Positions 41,461 to 49,227 of a stretch of DNA of 59,132 bases are shown piece after piece. The position numbers and the translations under genes were made by a program. Origin of the DNA: an uncultured Tessaracoccus sp. (GTDB lineage Bacteria; Actinomycetota; Actinomycetes; Propionibacteriales; Propionibacteriaceae); contig NZ_CAMYFI010000012.1 in assembly GCF_947255005.1 (NCBI RefSeq), positions 1 to 59,132 of the forward strand, given 5' to 3'. The first letter of the stretch is position 1, and the number at the start of each line of letters is the position of its first letter. The notes under the pieces were generated by a model. The model worked only from the letters and a program-made list of their open reading frames with translations. It did no database searches and was not told the DNA's origin.

Positions 41461-42405
41461 TCAGTGCTCGGCGGTGCGTCCCTTCAGCGTGCCGACGAGG
41501 TGCGCGACGCCGAAGACGATCGCGCCGACAGCCACCCCGAGGAGCATCGAGAAGAAGGTTTCGACGATCCACCCGAGCGCGCCGCCTACCCCAGGCACCG
41601 CGCCTGCTACGAGCTCGGAGAGGTGATGGACGAAGCCGTACGGCGGGTGGAAGCCGAGTTCGTCCATGCCGACGAGGAGAATGTGTCCGCCTACCCACAC
41701 CATGGCGAACGTGCCCACCACCGACAAGATGCGCAGAATCACGGGCATGGCCTGCACGAGACGCTCCCCGAGTCGCTGCGTCGCTGGGCGGCTCCTTTTC
41801 GTGAGGGCGAGGCCGACGTCGTCGAGCTTCACGATGACGGCAACCACTCCGTAGACGAGGAGCGTGATGAAAATGGCCACGACGATGAGCGTCGCCGCCC
41901 GTAGCCACAGGGTTTCGGTGGCTACTTCCTTGAGCGCGATCACCATGATCTCGGCGGAGAGGATGAAGTCAGTGCGGATGGCGCTGCTGACGATGGCCTT
42001 CTCTTTTTCCGGGCCCCGTTCGACCGCGACGTCCTCGGGCTCCGCTTGGTGGCCGCTGGCCCACTCCCACAATTTTTCCGCGCCCTCGAACGCCAGGTAG
42101 GTGCCGCCGCACATCAGCAGCGGGGTGAGCAGCCAAGGAATGAACTGGCTGAGCAGCAGGGCGAGCACGATGATGATCGCCTTGTTAACCAGTGATCCCT
42201 TGGCGATCTTCCAGATGACAGGCAATTCGCGCTGCGGTGTGAAGCCCTGGACGTATTTCGGCGTGACCGCAGCGTCGTCGACGACCACTGCCGCCGCCTT
42301 GGCCCCCGCGCGGCCCGCCGCCGCACCGATGTCGTCCACAGATGCCGCGGCGAGCTTCGCCATGGTCGCGATGTCGTCGAGAAGTGCTGCCAGTCCACCG
42401 GCCAT
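41461..42405 (-). CDS. DUF808 (YedI-like) integral membrane protein
   Basis: 314 residues starting MAGGLAALLDDIA, with TPKYVQGFTPQRELPVIWKIAKGS, the signature of DUF808, then several membrane helices. The function of the family is not established. Shine-Dalgarno AAGGTGG before the ATG. A copy of its first 20 nt recurs at 43795-43814 as part of a segmental duplication. Confidence 0.9.
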   Translation of the reverse strand: MAGGLAALLDDIATMAKLAAASVDDIGAAAGRAGAKAAAVVVDDAAVTPKYVQGFTPQRELPVIWKIAKGSLVNKAIIIVLALLLSQFIPWLLTPLLMCGGTYLAFEGAEKLWEWASGHQAEPEDVAVERGPEKEKAIVSSAIRTDFILSAEIMVIALKEVATETLWLRAATLIVVAIFITLLVYGVVAVIVKLDDVGLALTKRSRPATQRLGERLVQAMPVILRILSVVGTFAMVWVGGHILLVGMDELGFHPPYGFVHHLSELVAGAVPGVGGALGWIVETFFSMLLGVAVGAIVFGVAHLVGTLKGRTAEH

Positions 42406-42904
42406 GGGGTACCACCTTGCGTTCAGTCGTCGGATTAAGGGTAGGGCTTCGATCGGCCGACGGTGAAACTGCGCGGTTCAGCTGGGCCGGCCGCCACGTA
42501 CACTGTTGCGATCAGAGAGGAGACACGCATGAGTCAGCAGCCTTACGACTTCGGTCAGTCGAGCCCTGACCGTTCAGAGACAGCGCCTGAGTCTCCCCAG
42601 TATGGGTACGAATCGCGACGTTCGTACTCCGACTTTGCGGCCATTCAACCCGGAAGCAAGGGGCACAAGAAGCGTGCGAGCTTCCGCCGTGTTGTTGGCA
42701 TGGTGTTGCGTGTTGTAGGTGGCTGCCTCTTCGCGCTGCCCTTCCTCCACATGTTCGGGGTGCTTGAGCTCGTCGGCTTGGGGCCGGAGAGAATGACTCC
42801 CGAACACATGGAGAGGACCTTCTCATTCATGACGGCCGGATTCATCGGCTTCGCACTCATGACCCTCAGCGTGTTTATCCAGGGGAAGGAGAAGTAGCGG
42901 CCCA
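42386..42904 (+). repeat. Segmental duplication, copy 1
   Basis: Homologous to 43795-44317. It covers the first 20 nt of the DUF808 gene (antisense), the shared upstream region and the whole small membrane protein gene. The promoter and first ~27 codons are nearly identical between copies; divergence rises toward the 3' end. Confidence 0.9.
42529..42897 (+). CDS. Small two-helix membrane protein, paralogue 1
   Basis: 122 residues: a soluble Ser/Pro/Gln-rich N-terminus with SETAPESPQYGYE, a basic stretch KGHKKRASFRR, then two hydrophobic helices (about 57-78 and 97-116). No family recognised. Shine-Dalgarno GAGAGGAG; a TACACT box at 42499-42504 may be the -10. It is divergent from DUF808. The paralogue at 43939-44310 shares the N-terminus and the LRVVGGCLFALPF/LAIVGGCLFALPF helix. 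Confidence 0.8.
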   Translation: MSQQPYDFGQSSPDRSETAPESPQYGYESRRSYSDFAAIQPGSKGHKKRASFRRVVGMVLRVVGGCLFALPFLHMFGVLELVGLGPERMTPEHMERTFSFMTAGFIGFALMTLSVFIQGKEK

Positions 42905-42950
42905 GGAAAGTCCATGCGTCGGGACTACCTACTCTTTCCCGCGTTGGGCA

Positions 42951-43754
42951 TTACTCCCCGTCGTCGAGATTTGAGAAGGTTTCGATGAAGGTCTCGATGG
43001 CGTGTACGGAATCGTGTTTTGCCCACGCCTCCATGCACACGGTGCTGCTATACCCCATGGCATGCAGGCTCTTCGCTACGTTGCGGTAGTTGATCTCGCC
43101 GGTTCCAGGCTCACACCGTCCAGGAACGTCCGCCACCTGCACCTCTCCGAGATATGGCAGGGCGGCCTCGCAGGTTGCGATGAGGTTCCCGTCGCCAATT
43201 TGTGCGTGATACAGGTCGAGGTTCATCCTGATTCGAGGTGAGTCGACAGCCTTAATCAGTGCCAACACATCATCCGGATGGGAGAAGGGCGTGCCCGCGT
43301 GGTCTACGGGAAGGTTGAGGTTTTCCATTTGGTAGACGACGTCGTGCCGTTCGGCGATGTCAGCGAGTCTCAGCAGCGTCGTCGTAGCTTTCGCCCACAT
43401 GGCGCCTGTTACCACTTGTACCGGTTTCACCGGGTAGCCTCCCTCGCCGAGGCCAGTGCCGTGGAAGTTGAGTCGAGGCTTGTCCAGGATCTTGGACTTG
43501 GTCGCCCCCTGCTCAGCAGTGTCGAGGAAACGCTCGATGTCTTCATCATCGGTGAGGTTGCCTGAGATGTATGCGTTCATATTGAGCACAGGCACTCCGG
43601 TGGCAGCGATAGCCTCGAGGTCGACGTGCTCCTCATGCCAGTTCCACAGTTCGGCGGCGATGCCGAACTCGCCGATGCGTTTCACCCGTTCAGGAAGTGG
43701 CAGATCGAGAAACTGCATCTCTGCGCAGACAGCTAGCTCAAATGGTGTGTGCAT
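42951..43754 (-). CDS. Hydroxypyruvate isomerase-like TIM-barrel protein
   Basis: 267 residues from the ATG at 43754 (strong AAGGAGG). AP-endonuclease-2 superfamily barrel of the Hyi type: CAEMQFLDLPLPERV at the start, the WNWHEEHVD strand, NLNLPVDHAGTPF and RMNLDLYHAQIGDGN with metal-ligand Asp/His, GEVQVADVPGR, and a final glutamate in CMEAWAK. Relatives interconvert hydroxypyruvate/tartronate semialdehyde or epimerise/isomerise sugars. It lies between the two copies of the segmental duplication and opens the sugar-catabolism locus. Substrate not assignable. Confidence 0.8.
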   Translation of the reverse strand: MHTPFELAVCAEMQFLDLPLPERVKRIGEFGIAAELWNWHEEHVDLEAIAATGVPVLNMNAYISGNLTDDEDIERFLDTAEQGATKSKILDKPRLNFHGTGLGEGGYPVKPVQVVTGAMWAKATTTLLRLADIAERHDVVYQMENLNLPVDHAGTPFSHPDDVLALIKAVDSPRIRMNLDLYHAQIGDGNLIATCEAALPYLGEVQVADVPGRCEPGTGEINYRNVAKSLHAMGYSSTVCMEAWAKHDSVHAIETFIETFSNLDDGE

Positions 43755-43794
43755 GTCACCCTCCTTGTGATGTGCCCGGCGCTTCGAAGGGAAC

Positions 43795-44317
43795 GCTGCC
43801 AGTCCACCGGCCATGGGGGACCGCCTTGCGTTCAGTCGTCGGATTACAGGGTAGGGCTTTGATGAGTCGACGGTGAAACTGCGCGGTTCAGCTGGACTGG
43901 CCGCCGCGTACACTGTTGCGATCAGAGAGGAGACACGCATGGGTCAGCAGCCCTACGGTTTCGATGAGCCGGAACGTGATCGCTCGGAGACAGCGCCTGA
44001 GTCTCCCCAGTACGGGTACGAACAGCGAGATTCATACTACGACTTCACGACCATCCAACCCGGAAGCAAGGGACGCAAGAAGCGTGTGAGCATCCGCCGC
44101 GTAATCAGCACAGTGTTGGCTATTGTGGGCGGCTGTCTGTTCGCGCTGCCATTCCTCCAGATATTCGGGGTGTTTCACTTTCTCGGCCTTGGGCCGGGGC
44201 GTGATGAAACGCCCGATTATCTCGTCAGCAGTTTCTCCTTGATGCCCATGGCCTTCCTAGGGTTTTTCCTCCTGTTTATCAGCGTATTCGTCGGAGGAGG
44301 CCGGAAATAGCGGCTCA
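43795..44317 (+). repeat. Segmental duplication, copy 2
   Basis: Counterpart of 42386-42904 at an offset of about 1409-1410 bp. Its left edge carries a 20-nt remnant of the DUF808 start (43795-43814), now disconnected from any reading frame. The remnant shows which copy was derived. Confidence 0.9.
43939..44310 (+). CDS. Small two-helix membrane protein, paralogue 2
   Basis: 123 residues, same layout as paralogue 1: soluble N-terminus RDRSETAPESPQYGYE, basic stretch KGRKKRVSIRR, then two helices (about 57-78 and 96-118). The upstream sequence and ribosome binding site are almost the same as those of paralogue 1, but the second helix and C-terminus differ. No family recognised. Confidence 0.8.
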   Translation: MGQQPYGFDEPERDRSETAPESPQYGYEQRDSYYDFTTIQPGSKGRKKRVSIRRVISTVLAIVGGCLFALPFLQIFGVFHFLGLGPGRDETPDYLVSSFSLMPMAFLGFFLLFISVFVGGGRK

Positions 44318-44602
44318 AGTGGCTGCGAGGTGGGTTGTCAGATGTCGAACACTGTGTGAGGCAGCGCAGCCAGCCCTGCGTCACAGGCCTCCTGGAACTG
44401 AGTTGATGCCCGGGGGGATCTTAGGGCTCGGACCTACGCGATGGAGGGTGAGTGTGGACCTGGCAATTAGCACGTGCTATTGTGATGGATGTCGACGGAA
44501 GCAAGAGCGTGAGGCCCGTCGGGAAGTGATCCGGCAACGTGCTTGACGCTCACTCGGAACAACAGTTGATCAGTACGAAGACGTACTCATAGAGGAGATG
44601 GC
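44311..44602. promoter_or_regulatory. Upstream region of the first Gfo/Idh gene, with operator candidate
   Basis: 292 bp. A perfect 12-bp palindrome TAGCACGTGCTA lies at 44468-44479, about 125 bp before the gene. Its size and centre CG fit a LacI-family operator, and a LacI regulator is encoded at 45836-46858. A 75-codon open frame here (44319-44546) has no coding character. Confidence 0.4.
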
Positions 44603-45781
44603 ATGAGCTCAGAGCTGAGAGTTGCAGTGATTGGGGCCGGATACGCCGGCCAGTCCCACGCGTTTGGGTACCGTAATGCATCGATGGCGAAGGATCTACA
44701 TGACGTGAGCGTCATCCTGGACACGGTAGTCGATGCCAATGAGTCCTTGGCGAAAGAGGTCAGAGGCCAATATGGGTTTGAGCGCTATTCGACTGAGCTT
44801 AATGATGTGCTTGAGAACCCGAATATTGATGCGGTGAGCTTAGCGTTGCCGAACAGGGTATATGCAACGGTAATGCCGACGATCATCGAGTCGAAGAAGC
44901 ACATTTTCTGTGAGAAACCACTCGGCCTCAACACTGTACAAGCCAAAGAAATGGCAGATCGGGTAGAAAAATCAGACCTGATCAATATGGTTGGTTTCTC
45001 ATTCCGGCGCCTCCCGGCATTGGCGCAGTTAGCAACAATTGTGCAGGAGGGAAGGCTGGGAGAGATTGAGACGTTCAATGCCTGGTACTACGCAGACTAT
45101 GCGGCAGATGCACAGCAGCCCTTGACGTGGCGGTACATCATGGAGCAGTCCGGCGGTGGTGCCATAGCCGACATCGGAGCCCACAGCATCGATAGCATTC
45201 GCTACGTCGTTGGCGAAATCACCGAGGTCAACAGTGCATTACTGAGTACCTTCATTGACCGTCGTCCACTCCCTGCTAAGGGCGGCGTAGGGCACTCCAT
45301 CGCCGCATCGGAGACAGGGGAAACAGGAGCGGTGGAGAATGACGATGTCGCCGTTGTGAACCTGCGTGCCGGGGGAGCGGTAGGCACACTGACGCTGAGC
45401 AGGATTGCCCGAGGAATTCCGAACGATCTCGGTATTGAGGTGCACGGCTCGAAGGGCTATGCCAGGTTCACATCCGCGCGCACAGACGAGTTGCTGGTGT
45501 ATGAAGAGGGAGTGAGTGAGACGGGTATGGACGGACCTCGAATTGTAGCGTCCGGCCCAGATTTCCCCTTCTTCGCCGAAACCGCCGCGATGCCTGGGCG
45601 AGGTGTGGGAACGGCGTACGGAGAAGCCTTTATTGCAGAAATCCAAGAGTTTGTGCGAGCCGTGACAAGAAACGACCAATCCATCGTGATGACTCCCTTC
45701 AGAGAAGCCGTACCGACGATGAAAGTCATTGAATCGGTACTCAAGGCAGCGGCGAATGGAGAGGCGGTCAAGATAGCCTGA
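44603..45781 (+). CDS. Gfo/Idh/MocA-family oxidoreductase 1
   Basis: 392-residue NAD(P)-dependent dehydrogenase: Rossmann motif IGAGYAG (10-16), the EKP motif in FCEKPLGL with the catalytic lysine, then a GFO_IDH_MocA_C domain with GGGAIADIGAHSID (metal-free catalytic Asp/His region). Family members oxidise sugar or cyclitol hydroxyls, including C3 of glycosides. GAGGAG Shine-Dalgarno. Its DNA is visibly richer in A/T than the genes to the left, as is the following regulator gene. Confidence 0.88.
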   Translation: MSSELRVAVIGAGYAGQSHAFGYRNASMAKDLHDVSVILDTVVDANESLAKEVRGQYGFERYSTELNDVLENPNIDAVSLALPNRVYATVMPTIIESKKHIFCEKPLGLNTVQAKEMADRVEKSDLINMVGFSFRRLPALAQLATIVQEGRLGEIETFNAWYYADYAADAQQPLTWRYIMEQSGGGAIADIGAHSIDSIRYVVGEITEVNSALLSTFIDRRPLPAKGGVGHSIAASETGETGAVENDDVAVVNLRAGGAVGTLTLSRIARGIPNDLGIEVHGSKGYARFTSARTDELLVYEEGVSETGMDGPRIVASGPDFPFFAETAAMPGRGVGTAYGEAFIAEIQEFVRAVTRNDQSIVMTPFREAVPTMKVIESVLKAAANGEAVKIA

Positions 45782-45835
45782 CATGATGGGTAAACTATAG
45801 GCGAACATGAAACATGATCGAAAAACTGTCATGGA

Positions 45836-46858
45836 ATGAGTCAACGTAGAAGCCCGATGGAAAAAAGATTTGTGACTCAGGCAGACGTCGCGAAACAAGC
45901 TGGTGTCTCGCGCCCCCTCGTCTCGCTCGTGATGAGGGGGTCGCCTAAGGTGTCAGATGAGAAACGAGAGCGAGTTCTCCAGGCGGCGCAGGAGCTTGGG
46001 TATATCGGATCATCGATCGCTACCTCGATGGCGGGAAACCGCGACAGGCCTGTCATAGGCTTCCTGAGCCAGTCGCTGTCGAATGGGTTTTTCACAGACA
46101 TCTACCGAGGAATTCAGAAAGTTGCTGAACCATCGGGCTGCATCCTGGTTGTGATGGAAGGGTCGCTCGATCCGAAAAAAGAAGACAGCAGCCTGAGAAA
46201 CTTAGTATCTCTGAGGCCTCATGGAATAATCCTGGCCGGCTATGCCGGTTCAACCTACGCCCTGAAAGCTGCAAGTTCTACTATTCCATTCGTTTCCGTG
46301 ACGCGAGACATCAGTGACCACAATGTTAGTTCTATCGTCTGCAATGATTTTGACGGCGGCGTTATGGCAACGAATCACTTGGTGGAACAAGGGCACGAGC
46401 GAATCCTGCACCTCGCCCTACCGAAGGAGATCCCATATAGACAACGGGCCAAGGGGTATCTACAGGCTATGGAAGCAGCTAATCTTCAACCTAACATCCG
46501 TCACGTACAACAAACCGAGGAGGCCGGAAGGGCGGCAGCGCTCCAGGTATTCACTGACAGCCCAGGCGAGTATCCGACCGCGATCTTCTGCGCTTCTGAT
46601 GCTATAGCGCTAGGAGTATTGGATGCCTTCAGGGGTCTTGGGGTGAAGACGTCTGACTGCGCCGTGGTCGGCTTTGACAATATCACCGAGGCAGAGAGGC
46701 TGGGGCTGAGCTCGGTTGACCAGAAATCCCAGTTGCAAGGCAGCTTGGCGGCTAAGCGGCTTCTGCGGCTACTCAATCAAGAATGCGATGAGCCACCGAG
46801 TATGGTTCAGGTCATTGATCCTCAACTCATTGTGAGAGAGACATCCCTCACTACCTAG
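45836..46858 (+). CDS. LacI-family transcriptional regulator
   Basis: 340 residues. N-terminal HTH TQADVAKQAGVSRPLVSLVM (14-33) with the hinge helix EKRERVLQAAQELGY, then a periplasmic-binding-protein-like sensor domain (IGFLSQSLSNGFFTDIYRGI, VVGFDNITEAERLGLSSV). It is a sugar-responsive repressor, probably of the surrounding locus. A second ATG 7 codons in (45857) is possible. Candidate operators: 44468-44479, 46876-46890, 47957-47968. Confidence 0.92.
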   Translation: MSQRRSPMEKRFVTQADVAKQAGVSRPLVSLVMRGSPKVSDEKRERVLQAAQELGYIGSSIATSMAGNRDRPVIGFLSQSLSNGFFTDIYRGIQKVAEPSGCILVVMEGSLDPKKEDSSLRNLVSLRPHGIILAGYAGSTYALKAASSTIPFVSVTRDISDHNVSSIVCNDFDGGVMATNHLVEQGHERILHLALPKEIPYRQRAKGYLQAMEAANLQPNIRHVQQTEEAGRAAALQVFTDSPGEYPTAIFCASDAIALGVLDAFRGLGVKTSDCAVVGFDNITEAERLGLSSVDQKSQLQGSLAAKRLLRLLNQECDEPPSMVQVIDPQLIVRETSLTT

Positions 46859-46875
46859 CAATTGTATTAATCTGC

Positions 46876-46890
46876 GTAATTCGCAATTAC
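46876..46890. promoter_or_regulatory. Operator candidate before the IolE-like gene
   Basis: Inverted repeat GTAATT-CGC-AATTAC, perfect 6-bp arms with a 3-nt centre, 24 bp before the ATG. Position and size fit a repressor site overlapping a promoter. Confidence 0.4.
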
Positions 46891-46914
46891 TGACATATGT
46901 ATCAAAGGAGAACC

Positions 46915-47793
46915 ATGTCTATTCGTCTATCCATCGCACCAGATTCTTGGGGTGTATGGTTCCCGGAGCACCACCTCCAGCCGAGCCCAGATCGATGCTT
47001 GTCCGAAATGGCCGAGGCGGGGTTCGAGGGTGTCGAGCTCGGGCCATGGGGGTACTTTCCCACCGACCTTGAACAGTTGCGTGGAGCATTGCATGAGCGT
47101 TCCCTCAGTCTCGTTGCGGGCACCATAGGGGCCAATTTCTTAGACGAGAGTAGCGTGGCGGAAGCGTGTGCGACTATTGATGACATCGCCAAGTTGATGC
47201 TCAACTTCCCAGAAGCCAAGTACGTTGTGTTGTTGCCCGCAATGTACACCGATTTGGAGACTGGGCAACCGGTTATGGAGGCCACCCTCTCGGATGCTGA
47301 CCGCGATCGATACTTGGCAAATGTTCAGCGCCTGGCGGACCATTGCGCATCGTTCGGATTGGAGGGAGTGTTCCACCCCCATGTGGACAGCCATGTTGAG
47401 ACGGAGGAGCAAATCGAGCATCTTCTGGCGAACACCAATGTCAACTTGTGTCTCGACCTCGGTCATCATGTGTACGGTGGTGGGGAACCAGTGGCGTTCT
47501 ACCGCAAGCATGCCGAGCGCATCCCCTACATGCACATCAAGGACTGCGATCTGAGCATCAAGAAAAAGATGGATCTTGAAGGATGGTCTTTCGCGAAGGC
47601 CGTCGTCGAAGGAATCATGACCGTGCCGGGCAAGGGTGCCGTGAACCTCTCGGAGCTTCATGAGGCCCTGGTAGCACAAGGCTACTCGGGTTGGGTGACC
47701 GTAGAGCAGGATCTCTTTCCGGTGGCGTCCTTCGACATCCCTCTTCAACTCGCCAAGGAGGCCTACTACGGACTCCGAGCTGCCGGCTTCTAG
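46915..47793 (+). CDS. IolE-like sugar isomerase/inosose dehydratase family TIM barrel
   Basis: 292 residues from the ATG at 46915 (AAAGGAGA just upstream; the ATG six codons earlier has none). It starts with SIAPDSWGVWF, the N-terminal motif of 2-keto-myo-inositol dehydratase IolE and relatives. Metal-site motifs follow: FHPHVDSHVE, LCLDLGHHVYGG, MHIKD and the terminal glutamate in WVTVEQD. It acts with the nearby Gfo/Idh dehydrogenases on a keto-sugar or keto-cyclitol. No other iol genes (iolD, iolB, iolC) are in the window, so classical inositol degradation is not supported. Confidence 0.85.
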   Translation: MSIRLSIAPDSWGVWFPEHHLQPSPDRCLSEMAEAGFEGVELGPWGYFPTDLEQLRGALHERSLSLVAGTIGANFLDESSVAEACATIDDIAKLMLNFPEAKYVVLLPAMYTDLETGQPVMEATLSDADRDRYLANVQRLADHCASFGLEGVFHPHVDSHVETEEQIEHLLANTNVNLCLDLGHHVYGGGEPVAFYRKHAERIPYMHIKDCDLSIKKKMDLEGWSFAKAVVEGIMTVPGKGAVNLSELHEALVAQGYSGWVTVEQDLFPVASFDIPLQLAKEAYYGLRAAGF

Positions 47794-48174
47794 TCGGCTT
47801 TTCCGCTGTGTAGGTACAGCTATCCATGCTGCGGACAGCCCGACTCGGGGCAGGCGATGCGTTGTCATCTCGACGCGGCAATCATGTGCCTGGCTCCGAG
47901 CGATGGAAGGAGCGCCGCCTCGGGCTTGGAGTTACTCAGGACAACTGGGCGGCCCAGTCACGCGTGACGTACGATCGCCGAGCGGCAATCTCTTGAGCGG
48001 ACCCTATCTTGTCAGGACATGTGTGTTCGTGTAGGTTACCCTCAAACCCAGTGAGTAACGATGCTCACTGAAGAGCGCGCCCCCGCTTACCTTGGGGGTG
48101 AGCTCGACACGCTGAGAGCAGCGTTGCTGGCATGGAGCCACCAGCGTTGAAAGCCCGGTTCGAAGGAGAGCCAG
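47794..48174. promoter_or_regulatory. 381-bp intergenic control region before the IolG-like/ABC operon
   Basis: No gene seen. It contains a perfect 12-bp palindrome GTCACGCGTGAC (47957-47968) and an inverted repeat CAGTGAG/CTCACTG (48049-48055/48064-48070, 8-nt loop). Either may be an operator for the downstream dehydrogenase-transporter operon. Confidence 0.45.
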
Positions 48175-49227
48175 ATGACAGGAAACGACCAGACCGCTCG
48201 AGTCCGGATCGCCCAACTTGGTGTAGGAAGGATTGGCGTCGGACACGCGCAGGCCCTGGCCGCCAATCCATCGGTCGAACTGACCGTGTGCGATGTCGAC
48301 ACCGATCGTGCTGCCCAGGTAGCCGCAGGACTGACGCCGGTCAGTGGCGTTCCCGTGGCAGCCGCGAGTGTTGAATCGGTCTTCGAAGAGCCAGGGAACT
48401 TCGACGGCGTGGTCATCGCTACGCCAACGCAGACCCATGAGGAACTCATCATCAAAGCGGCCGATGCCGGGCTAGCTCTCTTCTGCGAAAAACCGGTGGC
48501 TGTCGACTTGGAAGGAACACTGCGGAGTATCAAGTCCGTCCATGATGCAGGTGTCGCGTCCCAAATTGGCTTCCAGCGCAGATTCGATCCCGGCTATCTC
48601 GAAGCACGCCGCAGGGTGCAGTCGGGAGAGATCGGTGATCTGCACCGGGTGCACATGCTGACCTGCGACCAGAACCCACCACCAGAGAACTTCGTGGCTG
48701 CCTCGGGAGGCATTTGGCGAGACTGCGTCATCCACGACGTTGACGTGCTGCGCTGGATCACCGGTCAAGAAGTTGAAGAAGTATTTGCCTACGGAGCGGT
48801 GCGAGGCGACGAATACTTCACGAAACACGATGACATCGACGAGGGCGTCGCGGTACTCAGGCTGAAGGACAACACCCTCGTCACTGCCCACACTTCGAGA
48901 AATAACGGGCAGGGCTACGACGTCAGGATGGAGCTCGCAGGTAGTCGAGGCCAGGTGACCGTCGGCCTGGAGCCAAAGGTGCCGCTGGTGAGTGCAGAGC
49001 CGGGAGTGACGTTCCCTGACGCCGAACCGTGGAACGACTTCATCGCCCGATTCAAGGAGTGCTACGAGGTGGAACTAGCGGAATTCGTCGACGTAGTAGC
49101 AGGCAAGAAGCCCAGTCCATGCACCGTCGATGATGCTCTTGAAGCTCTGTACGTGACGCTCGCCCTAGGCGTATCGCGCAGGGAAGGGCGCCCGGTCAAG
49201 GTTGAGGAGATGCGCACCCATGGATAA
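48175..49227 (+). CDS. Gfo/Idh/MocA-family oxidoreductase 2 (inositol 2-dehydrogenase-like)
   Basis: 350 residues: Rossmann motif LGVGRIG, FCEKPVAVDLE with the catalytic lysine, IGFQRRFDPGY and the RDCVIHDVDVLRW motif with the catalytic Asp/His. The pattern follows myo-inositol/scyllo-inositol dehydrogenases (IolG type), which also oxidise several sugars. AAGGAGAG Shine-Dalgarno. The ABC transporter ATPase gene overlaps its end by 8 bp, so the two are one operon. Confidence 0.88.
   Translation: MTGNDQTARVRIAQLGVGRIGVGHAQALAANPSVELTVCDVDTDRAAQVAAGLTPVSGVPVAAASVESVFEEPGNFDGVVIATPTQTHEELIIKAADAGLALFCEKPVAVDLEGTLRSIKSVHDAGVASQIGFQRRFDPGYLEARRRVQSGEIGDLHRVHMLTCDQNPPPENFVAASGGIWRDCVIHDVDVLRWITGQEVEEVFAYGAVRGDEYFTKHDDIDEGVAVLRLKDNTLVTAHTSRNNGQGYDVRMELAGSRGQVTVGLEPKVPLVSAEPGVTFPDAEPWNDFIARFKECYEVELAEFVDVVAGKKPSPCTVDDALEALYVTLALGVSRREGRPVKVEEMRTHG

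Noticed and set aside
40828..41904. 358-codon open frame overlapping the alpha/beta hydrolase and DUF808
   Set aside because: Arg-rich shadow frame spanning the junction of two convergent real genes.
44319..44546. 75-codon open frame upstream of Gfo/Idh 1
   Set aside because: No ribosome binding site or family features, and it spans the operator candidate.
46915..49227. Classical myo-inositol degradation operon
   Set aside because: Only IolE- and IolG-like genes are present; iolA, iolB, iolC and iolD are missing from the window.
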